DNA from: Micavibrio_A sp041655955
Lineage (GTDB): Bacteria > Pseudomonadota > Alphaproteobacteria > Micavibrionales > Micavibrionaceae
DNA: 64,000 nt
NCBI GenBank assembly: GCA_041655955.1
Contig: JBBAEN010000002.1
Location: forward strand, 124,001-188,000
Direction: 5' to 3'
Position numbers and translations under genes: made by a program. This document shows positions 18,425 through 26,849 of the stretch, piece after piece. The notes under the pieces were generated by a model that worked only from the letters and a program-made list of their open reading frames with translations, was not told where the DNA came from and did not search any database. Within the stretch, counting starts at the first letter, position 1; every line of letters starts with the position of its first letter.

Positions 18425-19600
18425 TCAGGCCGCTTTTTGCTGCGCCTCGCCTTTGGCCTGCGCGTAAGCCCAGTCAAGCCATGGCAGGAGGGCCTCTATA
18501 TCCGCCGTTTCCACCGTCGCGCCGGCCCAGATACGAAGCCCCGCGGGCGCGTCGCGGTAAGAGGCGATGTCATAGGCCGCCTCCTCTTTTTCCAGCAATT
18601 TCACCATGGATTTGATAAAGCCCTGCGCGGCCTCCTCCTCCAGCGCCGTGAACCAGTCGTCCCTGACCTTTAAAGTGACGGAGGTGCGGGAGCGGTGCGG
18701 CTCTTCCCCGCACAGGAAATCCGCCCAGCCGGACGCGGCGGCCCAGTGGGCAATCGCCCCGTAATTCGCCTCGCAGCGCCCGATTGTCGCCGGAAGCCCG
18801 CCGATTTTCTCCACCCATTTCAACGCATCAAGGCAATCCTCAACCGCCAGCATGGAGGGCGTGTTGATCGTTTCGCCCTTGAAAATTCCGCCCGCGAACT
18901 TGCCGCCCTTGGTCATACGGAAAAGTTTCGGCAAAGGGCGGTTCGCGGGCTTGAAGCTTTCGAGCCGCTCCACCGCGCGCGGGGACAGCACCAGCATCCC
19001 GTGCGCGGCCTCCCCGCCCAGAACCTTTTGCCAGCTCCATGTCGTGACATCGAGCTTTTCCCACGGCATATCATAGGCGAAAACGGCAGAGGTCGCGTCG
19101 CAAAGGCTTAAGCCCGCGCGATCCGCGGCAATCCACGCCCCGTCCGGTACACGTACGCCGGACGTCGTGCCGTTCCATGTAAAGACGACGTCGCTTTCCT
19201 TCGTATCCACCTTTGAAAGGTCGGGAATCTCCCCATAAGCGGCCTTATGGACGGTGACGTTTTCAAGCTTTAGCTGTTCCGTCACATCCTTCACCCATTC
19301 CAGCCCGAACGCCTCCCAGCACAGCATCTCGACGGGGCGCGGGCCCAAAAGCGACCAGAGCGCCATTTCCACCGCGCCCGTGTCGGAGGCCGGAACGATC
19401 GCCACATGATAATCGTCCGGAATGCCGAGCAAGGCGCGGTGACGGTCGCAAACCTCGTTCAATTTTGCCTTGCCGCCCGCGGCGCGGTGGGAGCGGCCAA
19501 GAAACGCATCCTCCAGCGCGCCGAGGCTCCATCCCGGACGCTTGGCGCAGGGGCCGGACGAAAAGCAGGGGTTTTTGGGCTTGGCGGCGGGTTTGTTCAT
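18425..19600 (-). CDS. serC: Phosphoserine aminotransferase
   Basis: PLP enzyme converting phosphohydroxypyruvate and glutamate to phosphoserine, with a second known role on 4-phosphohydroxythreonine in the DXP-dependent vitamin B6 route. 391 aa of the alphaproteobacterial type, starting MNKPAAKPKNPCFSSGPCAK. The PLP-lysine lies in TTWSWQKVLGGEAAHG, and the phosphate-binding and substrate segments SDTGAVEMALWSLLG and TWNGTTSGVRVP are present. AAAGG sits 8 nt before the ATG. Its start is only 49 bp from that of the divergent pdxJ, so the two share a control region that joins serine and B6 synthesis. Confidence 0.96.
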   Translation of the reverse strand: MNKPAAKPKNPCFSSGPCAKRPGWSLGALEDAFLGRSHRAAGGKAKLNEVCDRHRALLGIPDDYHVAIVPASDTGAVEMALWSLLGPRPVEMLCWEAFGLEWVKDVTEQLKLENVTVHKAAYGEIPDLSKVDTKESDVVFTWNGTTSGVRVPDGAWIAADRAGLSLCDATSAVFAYDMPWEKLDVTTWSWQKVLGGEAAHGMLVLSPRAVERLESFKPANRPLPKLFRMTKGGKFAGGIFKGETINTPSMLAVEDCLDALKWVEKIGGLPATIGRCEANYGAIAHWAAASGWADFLCGEEPHRSRTSVTLKVRDDWFTALEEEAAQGFIKSMVKLLEKEEAAYDIASYRDAPAGLRIWAGATVETADIEALLPWLDWAYAQAKGEAQQKAA

Positions 19601-19649
19601 GGATATACCTTTGGGACACAGCTTCGTTTATTTGGAAAAACCATACGCA

Positions 19650-20456
19650 ATGACCCGCCTCTCCGTCAATCTGAACAAGGTTGCCTTGCTGAGAAACCAG
19701 CGGGATGGCGGCTACCCCTCGCTGGAAGAAAACGCGAAGATGGTTTTGAGCGCGGGCGCCCACGGGATCACCGTCCATCCCCGCCCCGACGAACGCCATA
19801 TAAGGCGCAGCGACATCCCTGAACTCGCCGCCCTTATCGCCACGGAAAATTCCCCCTTCCCCTCCTTCCTGATGAAGGATGAAGAGCGGGGCGACGTCGA
19901 ATTTAATATCGAAGGCTTTCCGGATGACGCCTTCCTCGATCTCGTCCTTGGCAATCCTTGTCATCAAGTCACGCTCGTCCCGGACGATCCGGCGCAAAAA
20001 ACGTCCGATCACGGCTGGGACATCGCGCAGCATAAAGCGCTTTTGAAGGATGCCGCCGGCGCCCTTAAAAAGGCCGGAAGGCGGGTATCGCTTTTCATCG
20101 ATCCGGTGCCGGCAGATGCGGAAAATGCTGCTTATATCGGCGCGGACAGGGTCGAACTTTATACCGGCCCCTATGCCGTAGATCGCAGCATTTTACCGGC
20201 CTATGCGGACACTGCCGGAACGGCGCGCCGATGCGGGCTGGAAGTCAATGCGGGGCATGATCTGAATCTCGATAATCTCGCACGTTTTATTGCGGCAATT
20301 CCGGATTGCGCGGAAGTTTCCATCGGCCACGCCATTACGGCGGACGCCCTTAAAATGGGGTGGAGCGCCGCCGTTTCCGCCTATCTCGCGGCCATTCTCT
20401 ACGGCAAAAAAAGCGCAAGGAGCGCTGCGAAAAACCCCGCGGATTATGCGCCATGA
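19650..20456 (+). CDS. pdxJ: Pyridoxine 5'-phosphate synthase
   Basis: Condenses 1-deoxy-D-xylulose 5-phosphate with 3-amino-2-oxopropyl phosphate to make pyridoxine phosphate, 268 aa. Recognisable signatures are SVNLNKVALLRNQR at the N-terminus, GITVHPRPDERHIR with the phosphate/His residues, QVTLVPDDP, RVELYTGPYA and LEVNAGHDLN. The KVALLRN start resembles the Bacteroidetes-type variant more than the NIDHIATLRN form of enterobacteria. The ATG at 19650 fits the family; longer in-frame starts overlap the serC promoter. It overlaps serB by four bases (ATGA), indicating one operon. Confidence 0.95.
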   Translation: MTRLSVNLNKVALLRNQRDGGYPSLEENAKMVLSAGAHGITVHPRPDERHIRRSDIPELAALIATENSPFPSFLMKDEERGDVEFNIEGFPDDAFLDLVLGNPCHQVTLVPDDPAQKTSDHGWDIAQHKALLKDAAGALKKAGRRVSLFIDPVPADAENAAYIGADRVELYTGPYAVDRSILPAYADTAGTARRCGLEVNAGHDLNLDNLARFIAAIPDCAEVSIGHAITADALKMGWSAAVSAYLAAILYGKKSARSAAKNPADYAP

Positions 20457-21343
20457 ACCATATCCTCGTCCTGATAGGCTCTGCCGCGCCCCTTTCCATC
20501 GCCCATCTGGAACGGGCGGAAAAATTCATCGGGGAAAACGCGCTCGGTTTGAACGGACAGCCGCGCTGGATTGACGCGCATAAAGCCGCCGACATTCCCA
20601 TGAGCAACGCCCTTACCATGGATCAGATGCGGGCGCTGCGCCGGATTTTTGCTGCGGAGGAAATTGACTGTCTTTGCGTCCCCGAAGAGGGCCGCCGCAA
20701 AAAACTCCTGCTCGCCGACATGGACGCCACCATCGTCACGGGGGAAACGCTGGACGACCTTGCGGCCAAGGCGGGCCTCAAGGATAAAATCGCCGCCATC
20801 ACCGCCCGCGCCATGCGCGGCGAGCTTGATTTCGAGGCCGCGCTGAAAGAGCGCGTAACCCTCCTGAAAGGCCTGCCCCTTGCCGCCCTTGCGCAAACGC
20901 TTAAAGAAACCGAACTTTCCGATGGCGCACAAAAACTCGTGCAAACCATGCGGGAAAGCGGCGCGCTGTGCGTCCTCGTTTCCGGCGGATTCACCTATTT
21001 TACCGAAGCCGTAGCGCAGCAATGTGGCTTTCACCACAGCCATGGCAATATCCTCCATGATGACGGCGAAAAACTGGCCGGAAGCGTGGGGCAGCCTATT
21101 CTCGGCGCGGACGCGAAGCGCGCCTTCCTCAAATCCTACGCGCAGCAAAACGGGCTGGATCCGGCAGATACGCTCGCCATCGGCGACGGGGCCAACGATC
21201 TTCCGATGCTGGCGGCGGCGGGGCTTGGCATCGGCTACCGTCCCAAGCCGCTTCTGGAAGAAAACCTTCTCAATATCCTGAAATATGCGGATTTGACGGG
21301 CGTTCTCTACGCGCAAGGACTGCGCCCCCATACCGGCCCTTGA
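20453..21343 (+). CDS. serB: Phosphoserine phosphatase
   Basis: HAD-superfamily enzyme releasing serine from phosphoserine, 296 aa. The nucleophile motif is DMDATIVTGETLDDLA (D-x-D-x-T), followed by motif II VLVSGGFTYF and motif III/IV AKRAFLKSYA and GDGANDLPMLAAAGLGIGYRPKP. The first ~85 residues form the variable N-terminal domain. The ATG overlaps the pdxJ stop. With serA and serC nearby the window holds the whole phosphorylated serine pathway. Confidence 0.95.
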   Translation: MNHILVLIGSAAPLSIAHLERAEKFIGENALGLNGQPRWIDAHKAADIPMSNALTMDQMRALRRIFAAEEIDCLCVPEEGRRKKLLLADMDATIVTGETLDDLAAKAGLKDKIAAITARAMRGELDFEAALKERVTLLKGLPLAALAQTLKETELSDGAQKLVQTMRESGALCVLVSGGFTYFTEAVAQQCGFHHSHGNILHDDGEKLAGSVGQPILGADAKRAFLKSYAQQNGLDPADTLAIGDGANDLPMLAAAGLGIGYRPKPLLEENLLNILKYADLTGVLYAQGLRPHTGP

Positions 21344-21839
21344 ATGCCGCCCTTCAATTGAATACCGCCCCTTCATCCCCGTTTTATCCGCACCTGACCG
21401 GTGCCTTGATCCATCTGATTCGCCTCAAGCACGCGTGCCAAGCCCACGCCTCAAACCCGCGCTTCAAGCCTGCGCACCAAGCCCACGCATCAAGCCCGCA
21501 CCTCAAACCGCTCTTAAAATCCGCCGCCAAATCCTCCCTCTCCCAATCTGCCGCGCATGGGCGGCGGTTATGCCCGCGGCTCCGTCTATGGTTTTGCCCA
21601 TAAATCCGCCCATAGATCCGCTCATGAATCCACTCACGAATCCGCCCATGGATCCGCTCACGAATCTTCCCATGAATCCGGCCAGAGATCCGGCCATAAA
21701 TCCAGCCAGGAAGCCGGCGGCGCATCCCCCTTACGCCGGCCTTGAAATTCCGCTCTCTTTTTCGAATTTGCCGTTTATTAACCAATTCGGGTACAGTATA
21801 GGGGTGGTTTAAACCCCCTATAGAGTGTCCATCCGCGCC
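21344..21839. repeat. Repeat-rich gap with a 12-bp minisatellite
   Basis: Ten 12-bp units of the type CCCATGAATCCG run from 21597 to 21716, and looser CAAGCCCACGC-type repeats lie at about 21425-21520. The plus strand is open through the array and would encode four-residue x-x-N/D-P repeats, but there is no ribosome site or recognisable protein. A near-palindrome at 21799-21820 lies before the AAA gene. Confidence 0.7.
21799..21820 (+). promoter_or_regulatory. Near-palindrome upstream of the AAA ATPase gene
   Basis: A 22-bp near-palindrome is built on the perfect core GGTTTAAACC (21806-21815) with TAGGGG/CCCCTA flanks. It sits 20 bp before the gene and overlaps TACAGTATA, a possible -10 region. 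Operator function is inferred. Confidence 0.4.
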
Positions 21840-22874
21840 ATGACCGCCAAAAAATACAATTTCAAGGTTCCGCAGGACGAATTTGAAGATCTCCTGCACC
21901 AATATTGCCGGAATTACACGGATCTGGCGACGGAAGGCCGTTTCGACCCCATCATTGGCCGTGACAAGGAAATCGACAATGTGATGCTGATCCTGCTTCA
22001 GCGGAACCGCAAGAATGCCTGTCTTCTGGCCCCCGCGGGGGTCGGTAAAACGGCGCTTGTGGTGGGGCTGGCACAGGCCGTCGTCGCGGGGCGCGTGCCG
22101 GATTACCTGAAAAACGCCCAAGTCATCGAGCTGGACATGCCCGCCATGGCCGCGGGAACAAATTCCCCGGCGGAATTCCAGGCGCGCTTTATCCCGATTT
22201 GCCGCGGCATCGCCGAACGCTACCATTATCCGGAATTCCCGCGCTATGTCATTTTTATCGACGAAATTCACACTATTATGCCGACCGTGACCGGTTCCGC
22301 CTATGCGGGCCTGTCCGAAGTCATGAAACCCTATCTGACTGTCGGCGACCTGCACGTTGTCGGCGCCACGACGCTTGACGAATTCCGCCAGTTCGTGGCG
22401 GTCGATCCGGCGCTCGACCGCCGTTTCCAGAAAGTCCTGCTGCAAATGCCGAACCGCGAGGAAACCATCAATATCCTCAAAGGCGTACGCCCCAATTACG
22501 AACGCCACCACAAGATGAGCATTTCGGACGAATGTATCGAGGAAGTCGTCAAGCTGACCGACGAGCATATGCGCAAGCGTACCCAGCCCGACAAATCCAT
22601 CATCACCATGGATGCCGCCTGCGCGTGGCAAAATATGTTCCGCGGCGAGGTACGCGGGCTTTCCATGGAGGCCATCCACCAGATGGTCGCCAAGGAAACG
22701 GGCCTCCATCCCGGCGCCCTGTCCGACAAGGTCTATGTCCGCAGCGAAACCTTCGATCCCGCGAAAATGGCCGTACAGGTCGGAACGCGGGATTTCGCCG
22801 ACAAGGGCGGCGATACCCGTTACGAGGGCGCGGACAGTGAAAACGCGGGCGAGGACGGCAATCAGGATTACTGA
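21840..22874 (+). CDS. Stand-alone ClpA/ClpB-like AAA+ ATPase
   Basis: 344 aa. It corresponds to the first AAA module (D1) of ClpA/ClpB-type unfoldases: EGRFDPIIGRDKEIDNVMLI entry, Walker A APAGVGKTALV, pore-loop-like region AAGTNSPAEFQARF, Walker B YVIFIDEIHTI, sensor HVVGATTLDEFRQ and arginine finger DRRFQKV. The Clp N-domain, the middle domain, the second AAA module and a ClpP-docking loop are all missing. The C-terminal ~60 residues are acidic and unique. The substrate and partner are unknown; no protease gene adjoins it. The ATG at 21840 is preferred over a GTG at 21825, but neither has a strong ribosome site. Confidence 0.8.
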   Translation: MTAKKYNFKVPQDEFEDLLHQYCRNYTDLATEGRFDPIIGRDKEIDNVMLILLQRNRKNACLLAPAGVGKTALVVGLAQAVVAGRVPDYLKNAQVIELDMPAMAAGTNSPAEFQARFIPICRGIAERYHYPEFPRYVIFIDEIHTIMPTVTGSAYAGLSEVMKPYLTVGDLHVVGATTLDEFRQFVAVDPALDRRFQKVLLQMPNREETINILKGVRPNYERHHKMSISDECIEEVVKLTDEHMRKRTQPDKSIITMDAACAWQNMFRGEVRGLSMEAIHQMVAKETGLHPGALSDKVYVRSETFDPAKMAVQVGTRDFADKGGDTRYEGADSENAGEDGNQDY

Positions 22875-23131
22875 TTATTCACGTTATTTTTCAATCAGTT
22901 AATCATCGAACCCACCGGACATGTCTTTGCCACGGCGCCCCCTCCGGCGCTTACCTGTACGTCTTATTATGACCGCGTTATCCCCGCACGCTCTGGCATA
23001 ATGGCACTCACCTGTACGGCCTTTCGTTCGCGGAGCAGTCAGGCAGTCAGGCAGTCAGGCAGTCAGGCAGTCAGGCAGTCAGGCAGTATGACGGCGGAAA
23101 ATGTCCGGCGGTGCAAGAAATATTTTTGTTT
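22875..23131. repeat. Convergent gap with an 8-bp tandem array
   Basis: Six perfect copies of GCAGTCAG plus a partial copy span 23035-23088. No terminator-like hairpin with a T run was recognised between the AAA gene and the convergent HAD gene. Confidence 0.85.
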
Positions 23132-23839
23132 TCAGCCCGGCAGCCAGCCCAGCAAGCTCAACGTATCTTCGGCCACCAGATCGACATGGGCGGGTTTTTG
23201 TGTGTACGCATCGCCCCTATCGTTACGGCCATGGCGGACAAGCGCGGTCGTCATGCCGATTTCCTTGGCCTTGTGAAGATTATGCGGCAGATCTTCCACC
23301 ATCAATGTCCTGCCCGCTTCCGCCCCCATCATAGAGAGAGCCTTTAAAAAACCGTCCGCCGACTGGGATTTCGTCCGGAACCCCACATCCTCCAGCGCCA
23401 AAAGTCTGGCATCGGGAAAAAGATGGCTATATTCCAGATGATCCAGCGTACGCCTTGCCCAGTCGCGCGATGCGTTGGTCAGGATAACCATCGGCATCGC
23501 CAGGCTTTCGAGCGCTTCGCGCAGCGCCGCGTTTTTTTCGACAACCGCCGCATCGACGGCCTTGTGATAGGGGTCATGAAAATCTTCATAGCGCAGGCCG
23601 TAAGCCTCGAAAAGCTTAAAGGAGCTACCATGGAGGATTTCCGATTTTACTGCCATATCAAGCGCTTCGTCGTAAGAAAGCGGCAGGCCCATGGCGATGG
23701 CCGTACGTGTTGCGGCGACATTGCAGGCTTCCAGGAACAGGTCGTTATAGCGGTAGAGCGTCCCGTCCAGATCCCAGACCACCGCCTCTATATGGGCGAG
23801 AATTTCCTTGCCCTTTTCCATCCTTGTTTCAACGCTCAT
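23132..23839 (-). CDS. HAD hydrolase, pyrimidine 5'-nucleotidase type
   Basis: 235 aa cytosolic phosphatase. Motif I is VVWDLDGTLYRYND with nucleophile and acid Asp, motif II is MVILTNASRDW, and motif IV is LMVEDLPHNLHKAKEIGM. The DGTLY and TNA forms are typical of the pyrimidine 5'-nucleotidase (SDT1/YjjG) subgroup, which dephosphorylates nucleotides or related metabolites. It overlaps the methyltransferase gene upstream by four bases (ATGA), so the two are translationally coupled. Confidence 0.85.
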   Translation of the reverse strand: MSVETRMEKGKEILAHIEAVVWDLDGTLYRYNDLFLEACNVAATRTAIAMGLPLSYDEALDMAVKSEILHGSSFKLFEAYGLRYEDFHDPYHKAVDAAVVEKNAALREALESLAMPMVILTNASRDWARRTLDHLEYSHLFPDARLLALEDVGFRTKSQSADGFLKALSMMGAEAGRTLMVEDLPHNLHKAKEIGMTTALVRHGRNDRGDAYTQKPAHVDLVAEDTLSLLGWLPG

Positions 23840-24939
23840 TTTACCGCTCCGATAATTTTAAAGCCCGATTCCTGTGCAAGGATCTGTACGTCCTTAAAGC
23901 CCCGCCTCAGCTCTTCCTCATAGGGCAAATGACGGTTGGCCACCATCAAAAGCTTGCCGCCCTTTTTCAAATGCACGCCAGCCGTACGGATAAATTGCCG
24001 GCCAATCCCCGCATCCTCACCCTTGCCCTTATGAAAAGGCGGGTTCATGACAACCAGATCGAGCGGCGGCAGGCCGGCCACCGGCGATGTCAAATCCTCC
24101 CATAAAAAATGAAGGGCGGTTTCTTCCTGTATGCCTGAAAGATTGTCCCGCGCACAGGCAAGGGCGCGGGCATCCGCTTCGATGACATAGAGATCCCGCG
24201 GCGCGGAAGCGCGGCCCAAAAGCATCCGTGACAGATACCCTATCCCCGCGCCGAAATCCGCGGCCTGTACGCATGCAGCCTCTGGCAGGTAGCGTGCCAG
24301 CAGGGCGGATCCCGCATCAATACGATCCCATGAAAACAGGCCGCACATCGTTTTTAATTGTATCCCGTCCCCGAAATCATGGAGGCGCGGGAAAGATTTT
24401 TCCCGCCATGATTCTATCTGTGGCGGCAAAGTTTCTGGCCGTACGCCCCACACGCAGCGCACCCTGTTTTTGGTGAGCGAAACAATATCTTCCATTCCCG
24501 TCTCGCGCAGCCATTTTTCGATCCGCGCACCGTTGGCATCGTTCGCCGCCGCCGCGGCAAGCACGCCCCCCGCCTTTAATGCGCGCAAAGCGGTGGCCAG
24601 CATGGCCTTGGCCTCATCCACCTGTTTGGGCAAAAGTGCCAGCACAAGCCCGTACGTGTCGATAGTCCGGCCTTCTGCCACCGGATCCGCCCCGCTATAT
24701 CCCGCCGCCCCGTCCCGCAAAGAAGCGCCGTCCACAGGCCCGCCCCCGGCAAGCCGCAGCCCCGCCCGCATAAGCGGCGCGGCATGGGGTTTCCATGGTT
24801 GCCAGCAATCGGGCCGGAGCGTGGCCAGCGCCGGATGATCCTGCGCCCCCAAAAACAGGGCCGGGCCGCCCGAAACCCCCTTCAGGGGCAGGTTTTCATT
24901 TTCAAACGGTAAAAAAAGTGTTTGCAGGGCCGGTTCCAT
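23836..24939 (-). CDS. RsmC/RlmG-like class I methyltransferase
   Basis: 367 aa. The C-terminal half is a SAM-binding Rossmann domain (AADFGAGIGYLSRMLLG, then YVIEADARALACARDN) with the catalytic motif VVMNPPFHKG found in the N2-guanine rRNA methyltransferases RsmC and RlmG. The N-terminal half is the divergent pseudo-MTase domain usual in that family. The product is therefore probably a 16S or 23S rRNA guanine-N2 methyltransferase. The start at 24939 is the best-placed ATG; a longer GTG start at 24993 cannot be excluded. Confidence 0.82.
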   Translation of the reverse strand: MEPALQTLFLPFENENLPLKGVSGGPALFLGAQDHPALATLRPDCWQPWKPHAAPLMRAGLRLAGGGPVDGASLRDGAAGYSGADPVAEGRTIDTYGLVLALLPKQVDEAKAMLATALRALKAGGVLAAAAANDANGARIEKWLRETGMEDIVSLTKNRVRCVWGVRPETLPPQIESWREKSFPRLHDFGDGIQLKTMCGLFSWDRIDAGSALLARYLPEAACVQAADFGAGIGYLSRMLLGRASAPRDLYVIEADARALACARDNLSGIQEETALHFLWEDLTSPVAGLPPLDLVVMNPPFHKGKGEDAGIGRQFIRTAGVHLKKGGKLLMVANRHLPYEEELRRGFKDVQILAQESGFKIIGAVK

Positions 24940-25416
24940 CACGGCGGTTTTGTAGCAGAACAAGGCAGGATTGGCGAGCGGCCAATCACACAATCACAAG
25001 TCCGCCATGATCATTGGCGGCGCGTGGAAGTTTAAAGAAAATCTCCCCTGCCTCCGGCGCCGCTTTTTCGGGCCATATTTTTAAGATTTTACAATCCGCC
25101 GCGCCAAGGCCAGAGCCAGAGCCGGGGGCGGGGACGGGACTGGTGCTAGGGCTAGGGGCTAGGGGCTAGGGCGCCACGCCGAAAACAGGCCCCAAGGCCA
25201 AAAAACAAGCTCCCAAAAAGCCGGATACAGACCACAGGATACAAATCATAGGCGGGAGCGAAGCGGATAAGGCCGTCAATAAAGAGGCCGACCAGCAAGG
25301 AAACGGCGCCCCGCACCGCCAAGGGTTGCTTTCGGGGGGGCTTTGGAGGATAAAGCGCCTGTAGCAGCCGTCACTCATATCCGGCGGCCATCATCACAAC
25401 CGGGGAAAATCCGTCC
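24940..25416. repeat. Gap with G-run repeats before the MATE gene
   Basis: It contains GCCAGA-type repeats followed by GGG-CTA-GGGG-CTA-GGGG-CTA-GGG at 25149-25171. No credible gene was seen. The promoter of the MATE gene must lie near 25300-25400 but was not recognised. Confidence 0.6.
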
Positions 25417-26790
25417 ATGGCACATCACAGGCCCGGCAGCCGCATCGATCTGAAAACTGGCGCTGTAAAAACCCATCTTATCCGCATGACCATCCCGATG
25501 ATCTGGGGCATTGCGGCGATGATCAGCATGCAGCTTATCGACACTTATTACATCTCCCTGCTCGGTACGAAAGAGCTGGCCGCCATCTCCTTCACCTTTC
25601 CGGTGACGATGTTTATTTTTTACCTCATCATGGGTTTCGGCATCGCCATGTCCTCGGTCATTGCACGGCTGATTGGCGAGGGGCGCGAAGAAGATGTGCG
25701 CCGTATCACCACGCACGGGATTTTCCTCGTGACGCTGACCGGACTATTGCTCGGTTTTCTTGGCTGGATTTTCCACAACCCTGTTTTCGAGGCGATGGGC
25801 GCGGGCGATCTTATCTCCCCGCTTATCCGCAGCTATATGATCCTCTGGCTTGCGGGCGTGCCGTTTCTCGCCATAGCCTTTGCCGCCAACGCCTCCATCC
25901 GCGCGTGCGGCAACGCCTCGACGCCCGCCTATATCATGGTCGGCATGGCGGTTTTAAACGCGCTTCTTACGCCTGTTTTCATGTTCGGCTTTTTCGGCCT
26001 GCCGCGGCTCGAAATGACCGGCGCCGCCATCGGCACGCTTCTTTCACAAGCCGTCGCCGCCATTGCCTGCCTTTGGATTATCGGCCACAGGCAAAGAATG
26101 TTCGTGCCGCTTTCAAGACTGCAAATACGCCTCTTCGGCAATAGCTGCGCGCGGATTTTATTCATCGCGCTGCCCGCCGGCCTGACATCCGCCATCATCC
26201 CCTTTGTCAACAGCATCATCGTTTCGTTGCTCGCCGCCTATGGCAGCGAAACCGTCGCCGCCTATGGCATCGCATCGCGCGTCGAGGCTTTCGGCTTTAT
26301 CGTTTTGATGGCGCTCGCCGTCGGCATGGGGCCGATTATCGGGCAGAATCTAGGGGCGCTTCATTTCGCCCGCGTCCGTGAAACATTGCGCAAGGCCATC
26401 GGTTTCAGCGTGCTTTGGTCGATCGCCACGGGGGCCTTGCTGATGCTGCTGGCCGTACCGATAGCGTCCTTGTTTTCAGACGATCCCATTGTCGTTTATT
26501 ACACCAAGATGGCGTTCCTGATTATCGCGCCCACCTATCTTTTCCAGGCGCTTGCCAATGGCTGGTCATCGGCCTTCAACGCCATGGGCAAGCCGCAAAT
26601 GGCCGTCGCCATGACCATCGTCAAAATGATTGTCCTGACGATCCCTGCCGTGATTTTCGGCGCGAAAGCGGGCGGGGTCATGGGCATTTTCATGGCCATC
26701 GCCCTCGTCAATGTCATAACCGGTCTGGCCTTCCATTGGTGGAGCCTGCATGCCCTTGCCCGCTTGCAGGCGCGGCTTGCCCCGCAATAA
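25417..26790 (+). CDS. MATE-family multidrug/toxin exporter
   Basis: 457 aa with about 12 hydrophobic segments in two homologous halves. The N-terminal half has IPMIWGIAAMISMQLIDTYYIS and the paired half ALPAGLTSAIIPFVNSIIVS, the typical MATE symmetry. Conserved bits include GTKELAAISFTFP and GMGPIIGQNLGA. It would export cationic drugs or metabolites by Na+ or H+ antiport at the inner membrane. No regulator is adjacent, and the SIMPL gene follows 59 bp later on the same strand. Confidence 0.92.
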   Translation: MAHHRPGSRIDLKTGAVKTHLIRMTIPMIWGIAAMISMQLIDTYYISLLGTKELAAISFTFPVTMFIFYLIMGFGIAMSSVIARLIGEGREEDVRRITTHGIFLVTLTGLLLGFLGWIFHNPVFEAMGAGDLISPLIRSYMILWLAGVPFLAIAFAANASIRACGNASTPAYIMVGMAVLNALLTPVFMFGFFGLPRLEMTGAAIGTLLSQAVAAIACLWIIGHRQRMFVPLSRLQIRLFGNSCARILFIALPAGLTSAIIPFVNSIIVSLLAAYGSETVAAYGIASRVEAFGFIVLMALAVGMGPIIGQNLGALHFARVRETLRKAIGFSVLWSIATGALLMLLAVPIASLFSDDPIVVYYTKMAFLIIAPTYLFQALANGWSSAFNAMGKPQMAVAMTIVKMIVLTIPAVIFGAKAGGVMGIFMAIALVNVITGLAFHWWSLHALARLQARLAPQ

Positions 26791-26849
26791 GCGCCGCCCT
26801 ATACTCTTTTTCCGGCACGATTTTCACCACCACCCGAAGGAGGGATTTT

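Noticed and set aside
19263..20033. A 256-codon minus-strand frame crossing the serC start and pdxJ
   Set aside because: Out of frame with serC and opposite pdxJ, both of which have clear family motifs.
21384..22709. A 441-codon minus-strand frame opposite the AAA ATPase gene
   Set aside because: The plus strand has Walker A, Walker B and arginine-finger motifs; the minus frame has none and ends in repeat-derived peptide.
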